Source: Mastigocoleus testarum BC008 (GTDB lineage: Bacteria; Cyanobacteriota; Cyanobacteriia; Cyanobacteriales; Nostocaceae). From it: 64,000 nt of DNA. The stretch covers positions 200,191-264,190 of the forward strand of contig NZ_LMTZ01000096.1 of the NCBI RefSeq assembly GCF_001456025.1, given 5' to 3'. How positions within the stretch are numbered: the first letter of the stretch is position 1; the number at the start of each line of letters is the position of its first letter. Below the pieces are notes generated by a model. That model saw nothing but the letters and a program-made list of their open reading frames with translations. It was not told the DNA's origin and made no database searches. Made by a program: the position numbers and the translations under genes. Shown here one piece after another: positions 1 through 8,090 of this stretch.

Positions 1-813
1 GGAGGCTTAGGATTTCGAGAACTAAGCGAATTAAAGCATTTGGGGTCAACACAAACGGGAGAGCTATTTGAACAGAAAGTAGAATTTTCCTATGATGGGA
101 AAACTATAGAAGTTAGACGAGTAGTTCTAAAGTTATTTGTAGCAACGCGGGATAAAGAGTGGGAAATAGCTATTTTGACTAACTTACCATATGCTGTACC
201 AGCAAATAAAATTACTCAAATATATCGCAATCGCTGGAGTTTAGAAAATCTTTTTCAAACAGTAACTGAAAATTTTAATGGTGAAATCCAGACTTTAGCA
301 TACCCAAAAGCTGCTTTATTTTCGTTTTCAATGGCCTTAGTTACATATAATATACTTGCAACTTTAAGAGGAGCCTTAGGAAGTGTACATGGAGTTGATA
401 AAATAGAAGCTGGTTTATCAGATTTCTACTTAGGGCCTTCCAATAAATAAAATCTCCAACCGTCGCCTTTCTCCGAATGGAGAAAGGCGCAGCAGTCATT
501 GGTTTTACCCAACATACCTTTAATACGGTTGGAGATTTTATTATTTGGTTCTCCCTTAGTTGATGAAATTCAAGGTACATATCGGGGGATGATGATTGCG
601 ATTCCATCGACCGAGTGGGAGCCACTTGTAACATTTTCTCTTGAACAAATAGCACAACTTCTACAACAACTAGCCTATAGTGTTAAACTCAAACGTTTTC
701 TAAAGGCAAAAAGAGGACCAAAGAAACCGCGACCACCTTTAATTGTTGACAGTAAACATCGCCATGTTTCAACCGCGCGCCTTTTAAATAATTATCATAA
801 AAATAAACAATAA
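1..813 (+). pseudogene. IS4-family transposase, 5'-incomplete and interrupted by a MITE
   Basis: The reading frame is open from base 1, so the gene starts before the window. It reads through the motif YRNRWSLENLF (Y-x2-R-x3-E), which carries the third catalytic acidic residue of IS4-type DDE transposases; the Lys that often follows is Thr here. The frame stops at 448-450. It resumes in the same frame after 559 with VDEIQGTYRGMMIAIP and RGPKKPRPP, the usual C-terminal signature of cyanobacterial IS4 transposases. Removing 433-558 (126 bp) restores a continuous frame reading FYL-VDEIQG, so the gene was broken by insertion rather than by decay. The stop is at 811-813. The catalytic N-terminal half lies outside the window. 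The ends of the IS were not identified. Confidence 0.85.
434..554. mobile_element. MITE of about 121 bp inserted in the transposase gene
   Basis: The ends are inverted repeats: 446-463 and 525-542 pair perfectly over 18 bp (core TAAAATCTCCAACCGT), and the pairing extends imperfectly (24 of 30 positions) to GG...CC termini at 434 and 554. It is flanked by a direct repeat CTTAG at 429-433 and 555-559, consistent with a 5-bp target duplication. Inside is a perfect 11-bp hairpin (464-474 with 479-489, loop GAAT). It has no coding capacity. Removing it plus one CTTAG restores the host reading frame. The parent IS family was not identified. Confidence 0.8.
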
Positions 814-1089
814 TTTGAGTGATAAACCACAATATATATTAAGCAGCAAGCTGGCTATTTATTAATCACTGAAATAGCTTTTAATCTCATGTTCATTTTT
901 TGATAAATATCACACTTTTAGCTTATTCATTACCATTTTTTCATGAGGTGAACCTTCTCTTGATGGATATGCTAAATATATCCGCAAATCTCAACATTTT
1001 ACACAGAAAAAAATCGCTAAAAAACAAATTTTTTTCGTGATTCCCAGCTTGACCTATCAAAAATAACTAACAGTTCATTTGTTCGCGTT

Positions 1090-1414
1090 GAAAGGGCTGC
1101 TTTCCGAGTGCCCCTCGGTAGTTGGATTACTCCAAAAATTTGTTTTACTTAAATTCTGTGTCGTCTAGATTCCATGAAGATTTTACCTATTCCTGGACAG
1201 AAACTAGAACTATGGAATAGAACCCCATATCTTCAATTGTCAAGGTACAGATTGCCGTTAGGCAGTTGGGTTTTTATACAGGTTGATTACCGTTCCTGTT
1301 TAAGTAATTATATCATTTCATGGCAGGATAAATCCTGCAATCAGCTTTAGTCTAACCACTCACTGAGCCGCGCTTAGCAGCGAACGTGAACATCCCTGGT
1401 TTAAAAACACAGGG
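1090..1414 (+). ncRNA. candidate structured RNA, possibly omega/HEARO-like
   Basis: This stretch lies in a spacer of about 1 kb, is richer in GC than its flanks, and has no open frame. It holds a series of perfect short stems: 1090-1094 with 1100-1104; 1105-1108 with 1114-1117; 1187-1193 with 1214-1220 (CTATTCC/GGAATAG); 1323-1328 with 1333-1338 (GCAGGA/TCCTGC); 1371-1374 with 1379-1382; and 1394-1398 with 1410-1414 (CCCTG/CAGGG). The segment ACTCACTGAGCC followed by an AGCAGCGAACGTGAAC-type sequence recalls HEARO/omega RNAs of IscB/IsrB transposon-linked nucleases, but only by memory. No iscB or tnpB gene lies nearby, so it would be a standalone copy. The strand is assigned by this resemblance. 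It could instead be an unrelated IS end or a decayed element. Confidence 0.4.
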
Positions 1415-1875
1415 TTTTCAGCATCTTTTTCATAAGAAATATTTATTCATTGCTAATTGCACAATGACTTTTGAGTAAATATTTCCTAAGTATTGGATAT
1501 CAATAATCTTAACTTTATATTAGCTGAAGTATTTATTAATTTATACCTGTTGAGTTCTATATTAAATCACCAAGAATATAATGCTGATTTTCAGAATATT
1601 AATAACAAACTAAGAAAAATCTTACACAAGAAAGTCATTCTAACTATTATTTTTTTGAATTGAGTAACCTGATAACGACCTTGCTCAAAAAATAAATTGC
1701 AAAGCAAAAATGAAATAAAATTAATACTATATGTCTAATGATATGATTTGAATAGTTGAAAAATCAACTAACTTATCAGGGTGATGTTGAGATTGACAAG
1801 TGTCTAATTACTCATTCAAGTATCTACTTAGTAATAATAGTAAGATCTGAACCTTATCAAATCAATATTCTTAGC
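1415..1875. other. AT-rich spacer
   Basis: This is AT-rich sequence between the structured element and the GGDEF gene. A TTG-initiated in-frame extension of that gene runs from 1756, but the extra 40 residues look unlike the family and no ribosome binding site supports them. I see no other feature. Confidence 0.5.
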
Positions 1876-3219
1876 ATGAAATCCCCCAAAATTCTCATTG
1901 TTGAGGACAAAAAAGTTCTATCTATTGGCATTAGAGAAAGTTTGCAAAAGCTAGGATATATAGTGCATGGGATTAATGATTCGGGAGAAAAAGCAATCAG
2001 AAAAGTAGCAGAAATTAATCCGAACTTAGTATTAATTGATATCTGCTGGAAGGAAAATATCGATGCATTAAAAACAGCAGGAATTATTCAGGAAAATTAC
2101 CAAACACCAGTTTTATATTTAACAGATTATTCCGAATACATATTACCAAATGAGAGCAAATTGAAAGAACCTTTCACTTACATTACCAAGCCTTTTGCAG
2201 ATAAAGACCTACACATTGCTGTAGAAATGGCACTATACAAGCATCAATTTGAACAGAAATTAGAACAAGAAAAGCAATGGTTGACAGCAATTATTAATAG
2301 TATAAATTCTGCTGTAGTAGTTACAGATATTAATGGCTGTATTCAAATTATGAACCCATTAGCACAAAAGCTAAGTGGTTATAAAATCGAAGAAGTAGTA
2401 GGTGAATATATAGGAAAAGTTTTAAATTTAGTAAATGAAGATAACGAAAAAATTATTACAAATCTGGTCGCACAAGTAGTATCTGAAGGCGAAGTCGTCA
2501 ACTTACCTGAAAACTGTACTTTGATCGCCAAAGATGGGAAAAAGATATTTGTAGCTGATAGTATTTCACCGATTTATCTTCAGAATATATCGTCTAAGAG
2601 TGAAGATAAGGGAAAGATTACGGGAACAGTTTTAGCTTTTCAAGACATTACTGAGCGCAAAGATACTGAAGCGCAACTTACCCGCAATGCTTTTTATGAC
2701 TCACTTACAGGATTACCTAATCGAGTATTATTTTCCGACAGACTCAGTCAAGCATTTGAACGTAGCAAGCGTCATAATGACTACTTCTTTGCAATTTTAT
2801 TTTTAGACTTAGATGGTTTTAAAGATATTAACGATGATTTTGGACATGCGATGGGAGATACTTTTCTAATTGCGATCGCTCGTCGTTTAGAATCATGCTT
2901 GCGTAGTGGAGATACAGTAGCACGATTGGGAGGTGACGAGTTCGTAGTGCTACTAGAAGAGATAAAAGACATTAGCGATGCAACTAATATTACTCAGCGC
3001 ATCCAAAAAACCTTAAAAACACCACTTTATTTGAATGGACGCACAGTAATTGCAACAGCTAGCATTGGAATTGCAATTAGTAGCAGCCACTACCAACAAC
3101 CAGAAAATTTATTGCGAGATGCTGATATTGCCATGTATCAGGCAAAAAGAGAAGGAAAAGCTAAGTACGCCATATACAACAGTAAGATGAATCTAGTCGA
3201 ACGAAGTACGTATAATTAA
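1876..3219 (+). CDS. REC-PAS-GGDEF response regulator, predicted diguanylate cyclase
   Basis: A predicted cytoplasmic protein of 447 residues. Residues 1-120 form a receiver domain (KILIVEDKK start, phosphoacceptor Asp near 55 in LVLIDI, TKPF Lys near 105). Residues about 130-250 form a PAS domain (SAVVVTDINGCIQIMNPLA). The C-terminal third is a GGDEF domain with an intact RLGGDEF motif at 352-356 and an RxxD inhibitory site (RSGD) five residues before it, so c-di-GMP synthesis with product inhibition is expected. No EAL domain follows. The open frame extends upstream to a TTG at 1756, but the ATG at 1876 places the receiver start exactly where the family has it. The gene stands alone, so its sensor kinase cannot be inferred. 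The signal bound by PAS is unknown. Confidence 0.88.
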   Translation: MKSPKILIVEDKKVLSIGIRESLQKLGYIVHGINDSGEKAIRKVAEINPNLVLIDICWKENIDALKTAGIIQENYQTPVLYLTDYSEYILPNESKLKEPFTYITKPFADKDLHIAVEMALYKHQFEQKLEQEKQWLTAIINSINSAVVVTDINGCIQIMNPLAQKLSGYKIEEVVGEYIGKVLNLVNEDNEKIITNLVAQVVSEGEVVNLPENCTLIAKDGKKIFVADSISPIYLQNISSKSEDKGKITGTVLAFQDITERKDTEAQLTRNAFYDSLTGLPNRVLFSDRLSQAFERSKRHNDYFFAILFLDLDGFKDINDDFGHAMGDTFLIAIARRLESCLRSGDTVARLGGDEFVVLLEEIKDISDATNITQRIQKTLKTPLYLNGRTVIATASIGIAISSSHYQQPENLLRDADIAMYQAKREGKAKYAIYNSKMNLVERSTYN

Positions 3220-3367
3220 GTACCAAGTAAATCAAGCATTAAGTAAACTGTTAATTATTGTTAGTTTTAATAAAAATCTAGTACTTTCTCTGGACAGCTT
3301 AATCTGTTGAGTATTTAAAATAAAGATGCTAGCGTTCCCTCATGCGCCTAAAGTGGAGAATACTCCC

Positions 3368-3538
3368 ATGATCAAACCAAGAGTTAGACGCAAACTACCA
3401 CAATGTAATCGTTGTCGGTTCTATACAGGCAACCCTTTTTCTTTTTGTCTCGTTCTCGCTAAAGGTCCAGAGGATAGATTTTGTCCCTACTATGCACCAG
3501 AGCCCCTTGATTTTGAGAAAAATTTTAATACTAATTAA
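3368..3538 (+). CDS. small Cys-rich conserved-type protein
   Basis: A protein of 56 residues from the ATG at 3368; an in-frame ATG at 3326 would add 14. It has a basic N-terminus (MIKPRVRRKLP) and four cysteines in the order C-x2-C-x10-C-x11-C (QCNRCRFYTG ... SFC ... RFCPYY), suggesting a small zinc-binding fold. Small proteins of this look are common in cyanobacteria, but I do not recognise a function. It lies between the GGDEF gene and the convergent rubrerythrin gene and is not tightly linked to either. The even Cys spacing argues that it is real despite its size. Confidence 0.6.
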   Translation: MIKPRVRRKLPQCNRCRFYTGNPFSFCLVLAKGPEDRFCPYYAPEPLDFEKNFNTN

Positions 3539-3631
3539 ATTAAATCTTTAAAAATCCTCCGATTTCAATCAAGCTAATTTCAATCAAACTAATTAGCGTA
3601 ACCTCAAGTCACGCTAATATGCTCGATCGCC

Positions 3632-4354
3632 TTATGCTGCGGACGCTGCAGCTGCTTCTTCATAAGGCACAAACATTTTCTTTTGTGCGCCACAAATAGG
3701 ACAATGCCAATCCTCCGGAATATCCTCAAAGGGTGTTCCTAGTGCAATTCCTGAATCTGGATCGCCCTCAACAGGGTTATATATCATCGAACACTGACGA
3801 CAAATCCATTTTTGAGTTGCTGGATCTTCATCAGCTTTTTTCTCTACTGGCGACTCACCATTAAGTGTATTAAGTGCTTCCGTGTATTGACGGGCATGAT
3901 GATTTTCAATGTGCGTTAATAGACCAAAGTTATGTACTGCTTTACTGAATATTTGAGCGTGCTCTTTCGACTCAGCTTCTTGTGCTTTAAATTCTTCCAC
4001 AGCTCCAGCATCGCGATCGCTACGAGCCTGTTCGGTAAAACCTGGGTACATAGTTGCATATTCGTAGGTTTCACCTTCGATCGCCAATTCTAGACAGCGA
4101 GCTGCAATTTTTTTCTTGTCTTCTTCACTTAACGAATCCAAATTATCTACTACTAATTCTGGGTGCATCAAACGAAAGTGAGCGAAGGCATGCTCTGTTT
4201 CTTGATTAGCTGTTTCCTTAAATAGCTTGGAAAGTTCCTTCATTCCTAACTTACGGGTGACTTCGGCAAAAAATAAATACTTCCGGTTTGCCATCGACTC
4301 ACCACCAAAAGCTTCCTCTAAATTTTTGACAGTATTGGAATTCGATAAATCCAT
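3632..4354 (-). CDS. rbr: rubrerythrin
   Basis: A 240-residue protein with the classic two-domain layout. Residues 1 to about 155 form a ferritin-like four-helix diiron domain with repeated Glu-containing helices (EAFGGESMANRKY, ETANQETEHAFAHF, EAESKEHAQIF). Residues about 182-228 form a rubredoxin domain (WICRQCSMIYNP and WHCPICG) whose two CxxC pairs bind one iron. Rubrerythrins reduce hydrogen peroxide in the cytoplasm. An Ala-rich tail ends the protein. The start is the ATG at 4354, preceded on the minus strand by an AAGAGAGAGA purine run. It stands as a single gene and no regulatory site was recognised. Confidence 0.93.
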   Translation of the reverse strand: MDLSNSNTVKNLEEAFGGESMANRKYLFFAEVTRKLGMKELSKLFKETANQETEHAFAHFRLMHPELVVDNLDSLSEEDKKKIAARCLELAIEGETYEYATMYPGFTEQARSDRDAGAVEEFKAQEAESKEHAQIFSKAVHNFGLLTHIENHHARQYTEALNTLNGESPVEKKADEDPATQKWICRQCSMIYNPVEGDPDSGIALGTPFEDIPEDWHCPICGAQKKMFVPYEEAAAASAA

Positions 4355-4811
4355 AGTTCTCTCTCTTTAAGAAGGATAAAGCGTAGTCGTTACAACTGTG
4401 AGTATGTCACAAGTCGATAACTTAATATCTTGAGTCAAACACTGGAGTGTATCAGGTAATAATCAATCTAAAGGCATATGTCAATATAAGTTTCAATTTT
4501 GCTGAATCAGTATTTATATCCTTGTAGCTATCTAAAAATACTACTTACACACAATTCTGTATTCTTTGCTTTTGGGAAAACTCGCAACAATAAGAGCAGT
4601 TTTTCAAGTCTGGTGACACATCTTTCCATAAAAGGATCGTATTTCGAAACGGGAAAAATATCTGAGGTGATAGCTACCAAAAGCAAAACAAGAACCTAGG
4701 AATTAGATACGTCACCAGTTCGATCTGTATTGGATTCAGTTTGAAAATGTGTAGTTATTGTCAAAAAAAAGCTTGTAGCAACTAAAAAAGAAACATGACA
4801 GGGCTAGAATC
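4355..4811. other. divergent promoter spacer
   Basis: This spacer separates the divergent rubrerythrin and kinase genes. A 66-codon open frame at 4499-4699 has no recognisable motif and no ribosome binding site, and is taken as chance. No repeat or RNA was recognised. Confidence 0.5.
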
Positions 4812-5717
4812 ATGATCGACGTATATCATAACAACTTTTATCGAGAAATTCTGCAAAAACGCTACGAGATTTTACAGGTATTGGGTAGGAAACCTCAAAG
4901 AAAGACATTACTAGCCTACGATATAAAAATAAGAAAGCTAGTAGTTATTAAGTTATTAACATTGAATGATGAGTTTATTGGTGAAGATTTAAGATTATTT
5001 GAAAGCGAAGTTCAAGTCTTGAAAGAACTCAAACATCCAGGAATTCCTCATTATATTGATCGTTTTGAATTTTCTTATGATGACGGGAAAGGCTATGCCC
5101 TAGTTCAAAGCTACATGCCAGGTAGGTCGCTAGCAGAATATTTACAATGGAAAGGAAAATTTACAGAAAAAGAAATTAAAATAATCGCCAAATCATTATT
5201 AGAAATACTAATTTATCTACATGAACAACTGCCATCTATAATTCACCGAGATATAAAACCCAGTAACATTATTTTGGCAGACCGTCCGTACCTAATTGAT
5301 TTTGGTTGCGCCCAGACCCTGCAAACTAGATACGACGATATACTTCCGATAGTAGGAACTTGTGGTTATATGTCTCCAGAACAATTAAATGGTGCAGCAA
5401 CCACAGCTTCTGACCTTTACAGTTTAGGAGCAACATTAATTACATTATCCACAGGTATTCAACCAACTAAATTACCTCGGCAAAAAATGCGAATAGAATT
5501 TGAGCATTTCGTTAAACTTAGTTCTGGCTTAGTTAATTGGTTGCAATGGATGACTGAAACTAATTTAAAAAGGCGAACGCCATCTGCAGAGGTTGCTTTA
5601 GAAGCTTTGAAAACAGGTAAAATCGCGAATAATAAATTATTTATGGTCAATCTTTACAACCAAAAGAGTAATGTAACTTCATTTTGCGGTGCGATGTGGA
5701 ATAACATTTTTTACTAA
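4812..5717 (+). CDS. Ser/Thr protein kinase with degenerate glycine loop
   Basis: A Hanks-type kinase of 301 residues consisting of little more than the kinase domain. Visible motifs are the VIKLL lysine at 47, the catalytic loop IHRDIKPSN (HRD 145-147), DFG at 163-165, and GTCGYMSPEQ in the activation segment. The glycine-rich loop is abnormal: VLGRKPQRKT replaces GxGxxG. The protein has no transmembrane segment and no C-terminal sensor domain, so it is probably cytoplasmic. ATP binding may be altered, although HRD and DFG are intact. The start is the ATG at 4812. The substrate is unknown. Confidence 0.88.
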   Translation: MIDVYHNNFYREILQKRYEILQVLGRKPQRKTLLAYDIKIRKLVVIKLLTLNDEFIGEDLRLFESEVQVLKELKHPGIPHYIDRFEFSYDDGKGYALVQSYMPGRSLAEYLQWKGKFTEKEIKIIAKSLLEILIYLHEQLPSIIHRDIKPSNIILADRPYLIDFGCAQTLQTRYDDILPIVGTCGYMSPEQLNGAATTASDLYSLGATLITLSTGIQPTKLPRQKMRIEFEHFVKLSSGLVNWLQWMTETNLKRRTPSAEVALEALKTGKIANNKLFMVNLYNQKSNVTSFCGAMWNNIFY

Positions 5718-5808
5718 CAATTTAGTTTGTGGTTAACACCACACTCTTAACGGCTACAGTTATCAGTTAATATTTACAAATTAATAATTACCAGTTTCCA
5801 GTTACCAC

Positions 5809-6072
5809 TTATGTCTTTTGATTATCAGACTTAAATCTACCTTCTATAAAACCGCGCTTGTCTAAATGTTTTGTTTTACGTCCACTAACCCGCTTGCGCC
5901 ACATCCGAAAACTAGATGCTTTCATCTCACGACGCATAATGCTAATTACATCTTTTTCTTTTAAACCGTACTGGGTTTCAATAGCTTCAAATGGGGTTCT
6001 GTCTTCCCACGCCATTTCAATAATACGGTCAATTGTTTCAGAACTTAATTGGGGCAATTTTTCCACACTCAA
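5809..6072 (-). CDS. TIGR03643-like small protein (DUF2805 type)
   Basis: An 87-residue basic protein. The segment IDRIIEMAWEDRTPFEAIE followed by GLKEKDVISIMR and SFRMWRKRVSGR matches the small conserved family annotated TIGR03643. It has a helix-turn-helix-like first half and an Arg/Lys-rich end. The function is not established; nucleic-acid binding is a guess from the charge and helical pattern. It is convergent with the kinase upstream and followed at a distance by pgeF on the same strand. Confidence 0.75.
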   Translation of the reverse strand: MSVEKLPQLSSETIDRIIEMAWEDRTPFEAIETQYGLKEKDVISIMRREMKASSFRMWRKRVSGRKTKHLDKRGFIEGRFKSDNQKT

Positions 6073-6222
6073 AAACTGATATTAAATTACAAACTACAAA
6101 ATAATCAAAAAATCGTAGAAATAAATTATTTATTGTCAGACAAAATCATGGTTGGCAGCCAACATTGATACAGTTAACCGTCAACCAATAAAAGTCATAT
6201 ATTAATAATTATGCACTAATTC

Positions 6223-7074
6223 TCAAGGACTAATAATTCCCGACCACTGAACTTTTTTTTCTTTAGCTCGACGATAGGAAAAGAAATGCTTGGGGGTTTG
6301 ATAAGTACAGTACGGTGCAATGGCGATTTGTTCCGTACCTATGCCCAATTGTTCCATCTGTAGTGCGTTAACTCGGCGCACATCTAATCGAATTTTACCT
6401 GCTTCTGGATCGGGAAGTAAGGGAGAATTTGGGATTTTTTGCACAGCACGAACGATCGCACTTTCTTGTTCTTGGGATAATATTTTTTGCGATCCTGAAA
6501 CTTGGGATTCTAAAGATAGGGGTGCTATACTGGCTCCCACTCGCGCTGCAACATCCAGGGAAACTTGATAAACCTCACCTGCGATCGCTGGTCCCATTGC
6601 AATTCGTAGGTCGGAAATCTTACTACCCTTTTCTTGCATGCGGGCGATTGCTTGGGGAACAATTTTTTGTGCAGTACCGCGCCATCCGGCATGAGCAGCA
6701 GCCACTTGACCGGTCTTTTGGTCTGCTATCAGTACAGGGGTACAATCAGCTGAGGCTACCCAAAGTGCCTGTTGAGAGTTGTCACTAAGGAGTCCATCTC
6801 CCATTGCTAAGACTGTATTTGCTTGCTCATCAATTTCTTTGCCAGTTTTCAAGCGATGTTCGATTTCTGTTGGCGACAAAACAGTATTGCCATGTACCTG
6901 TTTTAAGCGATAGACTGATGTACCTGGCGTTAGTGCCTTTGTCATTTCCGATAGCGGGCGAGACCAAAAATGTTGAGTCAAAAAGCCATGTGCTGCTATG
7001 GGCTCGAGCAAACTACAAGTCAAATAAGGCAACCCTTCCCAATCGCGCCAGTGCCAAGTGTGCATTTTAACCAA
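6223..7074 (-). CDS. pgeF: polyphenol oxidase-type laccase-domain protein PgeF/YfiH
   Basis: A 283-residue protein of the YfiH family, which contains copper/zinc-binding purine nucleoside-processing enzymes also reported to edit mis-incorporated Ser in peptidoglycan precursors. The family signatures are present: LKQVHGNTV near 58-65, VASADCTPVL (Cys at 111) and AAHAGWRGT (His near 128), plus the C-terminal CTYQTPKHFFSYRR. These supply the metal-binding His/Cys/His. The length is normal. The first Met gives MVKMHTW; the second Met, three codons on, is equally possible. The gene is divergent from birA, with about 65 bp between them. Confidence 0.88.
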   Translation of the reverse strand: MVKMHTWHWRDWEGLPYLTCSLLEPIAAHGFLTQHFWSRPLSEMTKALTPGTSVYRLKQVHGNTVLSPTEIEHRLKTGKEIDEQANTVLAMGDGLLSDNSQQALWVASADCTPVLIADQKTGQVAAAHAGWRGTAQKIVPQAIARMQEKGSKISDLRIAMGPAIAGEVYQVSLDVAARVGASIAPLSLESQVSGSQKILSQEQESAIVRAVQKIPNSPLLPDPEAGKIRLDVRRVNALQMEQLGIGTEQIAIAPYCTYQTPKHFFSYRRAKEKKVQWSGIISP

Positions 7075-7139
7075 ACCTAAAGAAAAATAAAAATAGCCAA
7101 TTTATGCTAACTCGAACAAGTTATTTTGGGTAAATTGCT

Positions 7140-7964
7140 GTGGAATTTAATCGGCAAAAGCTAGAATTAGCCCTGGAAGAAAGGCGAAATTATACTAATA
7201 TATTTTCTTCTATACATATTTTTGATACCGTATCTTCTACTAATACCACTGCCTGGGAATTACTCAAACAAGGTATAAAACCAGGATTTGCAGTTATCGC
7301 TACAACTCAAACTAGCGGGCGAGGACAATGGGGACGTCAATGGAATTCCCCGAAAGGTGGGTTGTATCTTTCAGCAGCTTTAAATTCCCATTTAGAAGTT
7401 AATCATGGCTATCAATTGACCCTTGCTAGTGCTTGGGGGATCGCCCAAGAGCTACAAGATTGTGGCATTTTTGTGGAGATTAAGTGGCCTAATGATTTAG
7501 TTTTAGATGGATATAAGCTCGGTGGGATCCTAACTGAAACTAAAGTAAAAAAAGCATTAATAACTCAAGCGGTAATCGGGGTTGGGATTAACTGGGAAAA
7601 TCCAACTCCTGAAACTGGAATTAATCTCAAAACTTGGCAGACAAATCAAAACAACTCAAGTTTAAATAATTCAAGTTTTGTCAGCCTGGAAGAATTAGCC
7701 GCGAAAATTATCCAGGGGATAGAATTCGGCATACGTTGCCTTGAACAAGAAGGAGTAGATATATTATTGTCTCGCTATGTTCGGCTACTGGTAAATATAG
7801 GTGAGAAAGTATATGTAAATAATAATCCTGGAACAATTATTGGTGTAAATCCATCTGGCAGCCTTCATGTTCGCATGGAATCTTCTAATTCTGAATCAGT
7901 AACAACACCCTATATTGACCTTCAGCCCGGTACAATCAGTTTGGGCTACCGTAAAACCTCTTAA
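7140..7964 (+). CDS. birA: biotin-[acetyl-CoA-carboxylase] ligase
   Basis: A 274-residue, class I (mono-functional) biotin protein ligase that attaches biotin to the AccB carrier of acetyl-CoA carboxylase. The biotinyl-AMP loop SGRGQWGRQW (about 59-68), KWPNDL (115-120) and KLGGILTE are intact. The N-terminal DNA-binding winged helix of E. coli BirA is absent, so no repressor role is expected. The start is a GTG at 7140, which places the first helix as in relatives. A short Asn/Ser-rich segment (QNNSSLNNSSF) sits between the catalytic and C-terminal domains. Confidence 0.9.
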   Translation: MEFNRQKLELALEERRNYTNIFSSIHIFDTVSSTNTTAWELLKQGIKPGFAVIATTQTSGRGQWGRQWNSPKGGLYLSAALNSHLEVNHGYQLTLASAWGIAQELQDCGIFVEIKWPNDLVLDGYKLGGILTETKVKKALITQAVIGVGINWENPTPETGINLKTWQTNQNNSSLNNSSFVSLEELAAKIIQGIEFGIRCLEQEGVDILLSRYVRLLVNIGEKVYVNNNPGTIIGVNPSGSLHVRMESSNSESVTTPYIDLQPGTISLGYRKTS

Positions 7965-8090
7965 TTATTCTTATTAATTGAATCCTCTAATTCAAAATTT
8001 TTAATTCAAGATTGTTAATCAAAAATTTTAAAATTTTGATTAGAGAATAAACCGAGAACATCTGATTAAGTAAACCTTCAGACAATTACA

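Noticed and set aside
4499..4699. 66-codon plus-strand open frame in the rubrerythrin/kinase spacer
   Set aside because: It has no ribosome binding site or recognisable motif, and its composition matches non-coding AT-rich spacer.
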